From the NCBI GenBank assembly GCA_963576475.1, contig OY754979.1, forward strand, positions 31,103,578-31,167,577: a stretch of DNA of 64,000 nucleotides, read 5' to 3'. Below the pieces are notes generated by a model. The model ran no database searches, had not been told where the DNA came from, and was given only the letters and a program-made list of their open reading frames with translations. The stretch comes from Molanna angustata. Its lineage: Eukaryota > Arthropoda > Insecta > Trichoptera > Molannidae. Position numbers and translations under genes: made by a program. Each line of letters opens with the position of its first letter. The first letter of the stretch is position 1. Positions 63,891-64,000 of this stretch are shown one piece after another.

Positions 63891-64000
63891 ATTTCCTGAG
63901 CTTGGGGTCACTTTGAAATATTTGAGAGTTAAAAAAATTGAGAAGCACTATTCAGATATCCTTCAAAATCTAATGGGGTCTAAGCGATTATTAGATTTAC

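Overview
The window is 64 kb of AT-rich insect-type nuclear DNA. Lepidoptera is my best guess, from the many GTAGGTACCTAC-like stretches, the (TTTA)n tracts and the style of the non-LTR retrotransposon ends. That is an impression, not a proof. I find no intact host gene, rRNA gene or functional tRNA gene. Nearly everything recognisable is a mobile element or its debris, or a tandem array that grew beside or from one.

Main families (labels are mine). RTa, RTb and RTc are 3' ends of non-LTR retrotransposons, seen as C-terminal reverse-transcriptase (RT) tails followed by simple-sequence tails. JK denotes Jockey-like RT C-termini. An RNase H-bearing (I-like) element lies at 14946-16032. SINE-A and SINE-B are tRNA-derived, with clear B boxes. 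Family C is a dispersed repeat of at least 430 bp. Family D is a repeat of about 1 kb with subterminal inverted repeats and a 3' hairpin (Helentron-like). E, F, G, H and K are other dispersed repeats. M1-M5 are palindromic or TIR-bearing MITE-like elements.

Layout. 0-4 kb: RT ends, SINE-B, M1 and a split family C copy. 4.1-6 kb: an 11-copy 165-bp array built from the RTa 3' end. 6-14 kb: RT fragments, MITEs, JK and SINEs. 14.9-16 kb: the RNase H retrotransposon with a 12-bp target duplication. 16.4-19.2 kb: a 66-bp satellite, a hairpin and an RTb RT gene split by family C, all flanked by a 50-bp direct repeat. 19.3-34 kb: four family D copies, JK elements, a nested JK-in-E insertion and more SINEs. 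34-37 kb: a (GT)n tract and degenerate arrays. 37.7-40.6 kb: family C split by a 2.2-kb DNA transposon that carries seven GTGACGGGTGTGAC motifs and a decayed gene, and is itself invaded by family E. 41.7-49.6 kb: a 38-bp array split by family H, RTb, a decayed THAP domain, M5 and family K. 49.6-56.8 kb: low-complexity DNA, a split SINE-A, RTc and a foldback element with 15-bp subrepeats. 57-64 kb: family G, a 29-bp array, a dimeric 205-bp array and more RT debris.

The genes do not form a pathway. The interest lies in insertion order, in target-site duplications that fix element ends exactly, in repeated hairpins at 5' junctions of truncated retrotransposons, and in the DNA transposon at 37962-40200.
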